The position numbers and the translations under genes are program-made. The notes beneath the pieces were generated by a model. The model had not been told where the DNA came from. It did no database searches and was given only the letters and a program-made list of their open reading frames with translations. Positions 14,839-18,831 of a stretch of 18,831 nucleotides of DNA are shown piece after piece. Positions within the stretch are counted from its first letter, which is position 1. Every line of letters begins with the position of its first letter. Source of the DNA: Gammaproteobacteria bacterium (lineage in GTDB: Bacteria; Pseudomonadota; Gammaproteobacteria; UBA6429; Thiohalophilaceae); NCBI GenBank assembly GCA_003233255.1, contig QILH01000031.1:1-18831 (forward strand), given 5' to 3'.

Positions 14839-16728
14839 ATGAGTGTGGACACCCAGAAAGAGACCTTGAGTTTCCAGACCGAGGTAAAGCAGTTATTGCA
14901 CCTCATGATCCATTCCCTGTATTCGAATAAAGAGATATTTCTTCGTGAACTGATATCAAATGCCTCCGATGCCTGCGATAAGTTGAGCTTCGAAGCGCTG
15001 TCAGATGACAAGCTGTATGAAGACGACTCTGAATTAAAGATTCGAGTCGAATATGATAAAGACAAAAATACTATTAGCTTGACGGATAATGGTATTGGCA
15101 TGAGTCGCGATGAAGTAACTGAAAATATTGGTACCATTGCCAATTCCGGTACGAAAAAATTCCTTGATACCTTAACCGGCGATCAGGCCAAAGACTCCAA
15201 CATGATTGGTCAGTTTGGGGTTGGTTTTTATTCATCGTTCATTGTTGCCGATAAAGTGACATTGGAAACACGCCGAGCCGGATCTGCAAAAGATCAAGCG
15301 GTACGCTGGGAGTCAAGCGGTGAGGGTGAGTACAATATTGAGAATATTGAACGAGAGCAACGTGGAACGACCGTTACCTTACACTTGCGTGAGGATGAAA
15401 AAGAATTCGTCGAACCGTTTCGACTCAGAAGTATCCTGACCAAATATTCAGATCACATCTCTTTGCCTATCGAAATGCCCAAGCAGGATGATAAAGGTGA
15501 AATCACGGATGAATTTGAAACCATCAATAAGGCCTCGGCTTTATGGACTCGTCAAAAGTCTGAAATAACGGATGATGAATACAAAGAGTTCTACAAACAC
15601 GTCTCCCATGACTTTGAAGACCCGATTAGCTGGGTACATAATCATGTCGAAGGCACACAGTCTTATACAACACTATTTTATATACCGAAACGTGCGCCGT
15701 TTGATCTGTTTGAACGGGATCAACGCCATGGCATTAAGCTCTATGTGAAGCGTGTCTTTATTATGGATGATGCGGAGCAATTGATGCCAAATTATTTGCG
15801 TTTTATCCGTGGTGTGGTCGATTCGGCGGACTTGCCGTTAAACGTCTCGCGAGAGATCCTGCAACGCAATAAACACATCGATTCGATCCGCAATGGTGGA
15901 GTAAAACGCATCCTCGGTGTACTGGAGAAAATGGCCAAAGATGATGAAGAGCAATATGCGACCTTCTGGTCTGAGTTTGGTCGAGTCATTAAAGAAGGGC
16001 CGGCAGAAGATTTTGCCAACAAGGAAAAGATTGCCAAATTAATGCGTTTCAGTTCAACCAATAATGACAGTGATGTTCAAAACGTATCGCTAGATGATTA
16101 CATCGCCAGGATGAAACCCGATCAGGATAAAATATATTTCATTACGGGTGAGTCGTATAATGCGATCAAAAATTCACCGCATTTAGAGTTATTTAAGAAG
16201 AAAGATATTGAAGTTTTATTAATGCATGATCGTGTTGATGAATGGATGATGTCCTACCTTGACGAATACAGTGAGAAGAAATTTGCCTCTATTGCAAAAG
16301 GCGAGGTTGATCTTGGAGAACTGGAAGATAAAGAAGACAAGAAAAAAGCCGAAGCAGCCAGTAAGGATTATAAAGGCCTGTTGGCAAAAATGAAGGACAC
16401 GCTAGGCGAGACAGTTAAAGAAGTACGTATCTCGAATCGCCTGACGGATTCGCCGTCCTGCCTGGTGGTTGAAGAACAGGATATGGCCGTGAGCATGCAA
16501 AAGATCCTCAAACAGGCCGGACATGCCCTGCCGGATGTTCATCCGATCCTTGAAATCAATCCGGAACATAGGTTGGTGCAGCAATTAAAGGAAAAGCTTG
16601 ATGACGAGAGTTTCAGTGACTTGGCTCAGCTTTTATTTGATCAGGCAATGTTAAGTGAAGGTGGCCAACTTGACGATCCGGTTGGTTTTGTTAAGCGTAT
16701 GAATGGTTTGTTGGCGTCATCCAGCTAA
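14839..16728 (+). CDS. htpG: Chaperone HtpG (bacterial Hsp90)
   Basis: HtpG is an ATP-driven homodimeric chaperone in the cytoplasm. The 629 residues match the family length (E. coli 624). The N-terminal GHKL ATPase domain shows Glu37 and Asn41 in RELISNASDA, the TDNGIGM motif (82-88) and the glycine-rich lid motif GQFGVGFYSSF (124-134). The middle domain (about 230-500) carries the gamma-phosphate-contacting Arg in DLPLNVSREILQ. The C-terminal dimerisation domain (about 515-629) ends in GLLASSS with no MEEVD tail, as usual for bacteria. AAGGAG lies eight bases upstream of the ATG. A heat-shock promoter precedes it and a hairpin terminator follows; it forms its own transcription unit. Confidence 0.98.
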   Translation: MSVDTQKETLSFQTEVKQLLHLMIHSLYSNKEIFLRELISNASDACDKLSFEALSDDKLYEDDSELKIRVEYDKDKNTISLTDNGIGMSRDEVTENIGTIANSGTKKFLDTLTGDQAKDSNMIGQFGVGFYSSFIVADKVTLETRRAGSAKDQAVRWESSGEGEYNIENIEREQRGTTVTLHLREDEKEFVEPFRLRSILTKYSDHISLPIEMPKQDDKGEITDEFETINKASALWTRQKSEITDDEYKEFYKHVSHDFEDPISWVHNHVEGTQSYTTLFYIPKRAPFDLFERDQRHGIKLYVKRVFIMDDAEQLMPNYLRFIRGVVDSADLPLNVSREILQRNKHIDSIRNGGVKRILGVLEKMAKDDEEQYATFWSEFGRVIKEGPAEDFANKEKIAKLMRFSSTNNDSDVQNVSLDDYIARMKPDQDKIYFITGESYNAIKNSPHLELFKKKDIEVLLMHDRVDEWMMSYLDEYSEKKFASIAKGEVDLGELEDKEDKKKAEAASKDYKGLLAKMKDTLGETVKEVRISNRLTDSPSCLVVEEQDMAVSMQKILKQAGHALPDVHPILEINPEHRLVQQLKEKLDDESFSDLAQLLFDQAMLSEGGQLDDPVGFVKRMNGLLASSS

Positions 16729-16733
16729 GCTAA

Positions 16734-16781
16734 ATCAAAAAGGCGGTCTGGGATGGGTGCAAACTGGGCCACCTTTTTGAT
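16734..16781 (+). terminator. Rho-independent terminator after htpG
   Basis: ATCAAAAAGG-C-GG pairs with CC-A-CCTTTTTGAT, twelve base pairs with one C-A mismatch and a 22-base loop. The descending arm ends in a run of five T. The A-run on the other side makes it symmetrical, so it could work on both strands, but only plus-strand genes flank it. Confidence 0.75.
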
Positions 16782-16789
16782 GTTTCTGC

Positions 16790-16817
16790 TTTACCTGTAA
16801 ACTGAAATCAATATATC
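16790..16817 (+). promoter_or_regulatory. Candidate promoter of the MscS-like gene
   Basis: TTTACC and TATATC, each four of six to consensus, are 16 bases apart. The predicted start at about 16823-16824 would lie only three or four bases before the ATG at 16827, giving an almost leaderless message, or would favour the downstream ATG at 16863. Confidence 0.3.
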
Positions 16818-16826
16818 ATTCACGGC

Positions 16827-17366
16827 ATGGAGAAGACGCTGCAAGGGTTACTTGAGTTGTTCATGAAATGGGCGCCTGATATCGGTATTGCAATCGGTAT
16901 TCTTTTTGCCTTTTATCTTCTTAGTCGAGCCATTAATAAAGTAATTAATTCCAGCCGGGTCAAGTTCGATCTGGATCCACATCTTATCTTTCTAATTCGC
17001 CGGGCAAATCGAATCACTCTGTTTGTGCTTGCCGTGTTGACAGCATTGGGTACTCTTGGTGTCAATATCTCTGCCATGGTTGCGGGCCTGGGCTTAACCG
17101 GTTTTGCATTAGGTTTTGCATTAAAAGACACCATCTCAAATCTATTATCCGGGGTATTGATTCTGCTTTATCGCCCATTTCAAATTGGTAATGTCATTAA
17201 GGTTGGCAGTTTTGAAGGTGAAGTGATCGGTATCGACCTGAGATACACGGTATTAAAGTCAGATGAGAAAAAAATACTAATCCCGAACGCCAAGCTTTTT
17301 ATCGATCCTATTATTGTCATTAGTGAAGATGTCATCACCGACGCACCTGAAACAAGCAATAATTAA
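16827..17366 (+). CDS. Minimal MscS-like mechanosensitive channel protein
   Basis: The 179-residue product is much shorter than E. coli MscS (286). Residues about 17-38 and 62-82 are membrane helices. The pore helix TM3 follows at about 84-115 with the small-residue pattern GLGLTGFALGFALKDTISNLLSGVLILLYRPFQIG typical of MscS. The beta domain is at about 118-165 (GEVIGIDLRYTVLKSDEKKILIPNAKLF). The C-terminal alpha-beta cage of MscS is absent, replaced by a short acidic tail. No Shine-Dalgarno site precedes the ATG; ATG at 16863 (MKWAPDIG) is an alternative that still keeps all three helices. It probably gates on membrane tension during osmotic downshock, but channel function without the cage is an inference. 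Confidence 0.88.
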   Translation: MEKTLQGLLELFMKWAPDIGIAIGILFAFYLLSRAINKVINSSRVKFDLDPHLIFLIRRANRITLFVLAVLTALGTLGVNISAMVAGLGLTGFALGFALKDTISNLLSGVLILLYRPFQIGNVIKVGSFEGEVIGIDLRYTVLKSDEKKILIPNAKLFIDPIIVISEDVITDAPETSNN

Positions 17367-17383
17367 GCTCCCGGATAACAAAG

Positions 17384-17866
17384 ATGAACTATTGTTTTGA
17401 GTGTGGTGCTAAATTAAAAAAGAAACTCATTGATGGTGTTGAACGTTATTTTTGTAAACTATCCCATTGCAATTATGTAAACTGGGATAATCCCGTTCCG
17501 GTGGTAGCGGCTATTATTCGCTACCAGGATAAAATCTTGCTGGCTCAGAATACTTCGTGGCCTGATGGACGGTATTCATTTATAACCGGGTACCTTGAAA
17601 GGTGTGAACAACCTGAAGTGGCGGTAATTCGTGAGGTGAGTGAAGAATTAGGCCTGGATGCAAAAATAGATCGATTTATCGGTCATTTTATATTTCATGA
17701 TAAAAACCAGATTTTAATCGTGTATGCTGTTACAGCACAGGGTGAAATAAAATTAAATCATGAACTTGTTAGTTTTAAATTATTCAGTGAACAGGATATT
17801 TTGGGATATATGTTTTCTTTCCCGACGTTTGCACAGTCGATAATAAAAAAATATTTACCTAAATAA
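17384..17866 (+). CDS. Nudix hydrolase with N-terminal zinc ribbon
   Basis: Nudix enzymes hydrolyse nucleoside diphosphates linked to another group. The 160-residue protein starts with a four-Cys zinc ribbon (Cys4, Cys7, Cys24, Cys29) as in NudC NADH pyrophosphatase. The Nudix box is complete at residues 69-91: Gly69, Glu75, Arg83-Glu84, Glu87-Glu88, Gly90. NudC's SQPWPFPxS specificity motif after the box is absent and the protein is much shorter than NudC (about 260), so NADH activity should not be assumed. The gene starts 17 bases after the MscS-like gene, so the two are probably co-transcribed. Confidence 0.93.
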   Translation: MNYCFECGAKLKKKLIDGVERYFCKLSHCNYVNWDNPVPVVAAIIRYQDKILLAQNTSWPDGRYSFITGYLERCEQPEVAVIREVSEELGLDAKIDRFIGHFIFHDKNQILIVYAVTAQGEIKLNHELVSFKLFSEQDILGYMFSFPTFAQSIIKKYLPK

Positions 17867-17932
17867 TACTATGAAAAATATCTGTAACTATTCTTTGATT
17901 TAAGTAGAAAGAAACCAAGAGAACGCAAATTA

Positions 17933-18685
17933 ATGGATTGGAAAGTTGTCGCCGCCTCGGTAAGCGGTATCGCACACTCTGCGCATGGCAATCCTTGTGA
18001 GGATGCATTCTACTGGCTCAAGCAGAATGGTGTTTTCATCGCAATAGTCTGCGATGGAGCCGGTTCTGCTGCGGAGAGTGATTTTGGAGCACAACATGGA
18101 TCTAAAACAATATGTGAAGAGGTTTTAATTCAATTTAATAGTATAGAAGAACACCCGGATCGGGAAGAGTTGGAATTCTGGATTCGTACGGCTATAAAGA
18201 CGGCCCGTAATACCTTGCCTGGCGTTATTAATGCTGAAGATATGGTTCGCTATCATGCGACTCTGGTTGGTGTTATCGTTACGGATGAAACTGGTTTGTT
18301 CTTTCATATTGGTGATGGGCTGGCGATGGCCGTGAAGAATGATCAATGGCAGGATGCTGTTGTGTCCAAACCTGAAAATGGATCGACGGCATTGAAGACG
18401 TATTTTTACACCGAGCCACATTGGTTTAAACACCTGAGATTTACTGAGTTATCGCCGGATACAGAGGTAATAGCGTTGATGAGTGATGGCGCAATGTCGT
18501 TTGTCGCCAATCAGGACGGTTCAAAAATTGATCCAGATTTTATTGTTCCTGTTGATAAACATTTACAGGAAATAGACTCTGATAAGGGAATTGCGGCATT
18601 AACAGCAAGCCTGAATCGTCCAGAGACACAAAATATAACAACCGATGATAAGACCTTATTATGGGCCCGGCGTACTGAAGATTAA
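17933..18685 (+). CDS. PP2C-type (PPM) serine/threonine protein phosphatase
   Basis: A metal-dependent protein phosphatase, 250 residues, essentially a single catalytic domain. The PPM metal and phosphate sites are visible: Asp24 in CEDAFY, Asp41 in VCDGAGSAA, Asp128 in HIGDGLAM, Asp185 in LMSDGAMSF and Asp238-Asp239 in TDDKTLLWA. There is no signal peptide or membrane helix. The CDGAGSA form belongs to the branch often found beside von Willebrand factor A and kinase genes, but no such gene is in this window. The ribosome site is weak (AAGAGAA). The stop is two bases before the next gene, so the pair is translationally coupled. Substrate unknown. Confidence 0.92.
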   Translation: MDWKVVAASVSGIAHSAHGNPCEDAFYWLKQNGVFIAIVCDGAGSAAESDFGAQHGSKTICEEVLIQFNSIEEHPDREELEFWIRTAIKTARNTLPGVINAEDMVRYHATLVGVIVTDETGLFFHIGDGLAMAVKNDQWQDAVVSKPENGSTALKTYFYTEPHWFKHLRFTELSPDTEVIALMSDGAMSFVANQDGSKIDPDFIVPVDKHLQEIDSDKGIAALTASLNRPETQNITTDDKTLLWARRTED

Positions 18686-18687
18686 GT

Positions 18688-18831
18688 ATGGGCTGGTTAA
18701 CAATTATAATTATTGCTGTTGTTATCTGGGTTTGGTGGGATGGTCTTGGTGCTAAAGAGATAGCACATACGGAAAGCAAACGGTTGTGCCAGTTGCATGA
18801 AGTTTTGCTTTTAGATGATACGGTGGCATTA
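18688..18831 (+). CDS. DUF3301-like small membrane-anchored protein (5' part only)
   Basis: The first 48 codons are in the window; the rest lies beyond the right edge. Residues 3-17 form one membrane helix (WLTIIIIAVVIWVWW). The following AKEIAHTESKRLCQLHEVLL and LLDDTVAL match the pattern of DUF3301 proteins, which have a helix, then a conserved Cys and the LDdTVaL motif. Function unknown. It lies two bases after the PP2C gene, which suggests joint expression. Confidence 0.75.
   Translation, partial: MGWLTIIIIAVVIWVWWDGLGAKEIAHTESKRLCQLHEVLLLDDTVAL

Overview
The window (18,831 bases) looks like chromosomal DNA of a non-enteric gammaproteobacterium. Supporting signs are a divergent pair for phosphoenolpyruvate synthase (ppsA) and its regulatory kinase/phosphatase (ppsR), a DUF3301-type gene at the right edge (a family I know from gammaproteobacteria), a perfect CRP-type box, a sigma-32-type promoter before htpG, and Shine-Dalgarno sites of AGGA/GGAG type. 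Base composition is fairly even and somewhat AT-rich between genes. I see no rRNA, tRNA, insertion sequence, phage gene or CRISPR array.

Left part (1-5011). Two exported proteins of unknown function are encoded on the minus strand and overlap by ATGA. They share a short helical module, so they look like partly duplicated partners. Next come psd (phosphatidylserine decarboxylase, +), a REP-like perfect palindrome, an Old Yellow Enzyme flavin reductase (-), and a divergent LysR-type regulator (+) that probably controls it.

Middle part (5012-11451). A SLC13/DASS-type ion symporter with two RCK_C domains (-) lies divergent to an omptin-like outer-membrane barrel (+). A 524-base AT-rich gap follows, holding a perfect CRP-type palindrome placed about 61 bases before the expected start of transcription of a small Fn3-like lipoprotein gene. 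That gene ends tail-to-tail, with a 4-base overlap, against a two-domain rhodanese sulfurtransferase (-). A class V aminotransferase of the serine/alanine-glyoxylate type (+) follows.

Right part (11452-18831). ppsA (-) and ppsR (+) diverge from a 68-base gap with a good sigma-70 promoter. Both the phosphorylatable Thr and the catalytic His of PpsA are visible, so the regulatory pair looks complete. htpG has its own heat-shock-type promoter and a strong hairpin terminator. Downstream, all on the plus strand, are a very small MscS-like channel, a zinc-ribbon Nudix hydrolase, a PP2C-type phosphatase and the start of a DUF3301-like membrane protein. The last two are separated by only 2 bases.

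Most of the window is ordinary housekeeping sequence. The parts least explained by known biology are the tandem exported pair at the left edge, the omptin-like barrel with an altered active-site pattern, and the regulatory gap at 8304-8827. I found no convincing new defence, mobile or biosynthetic system.
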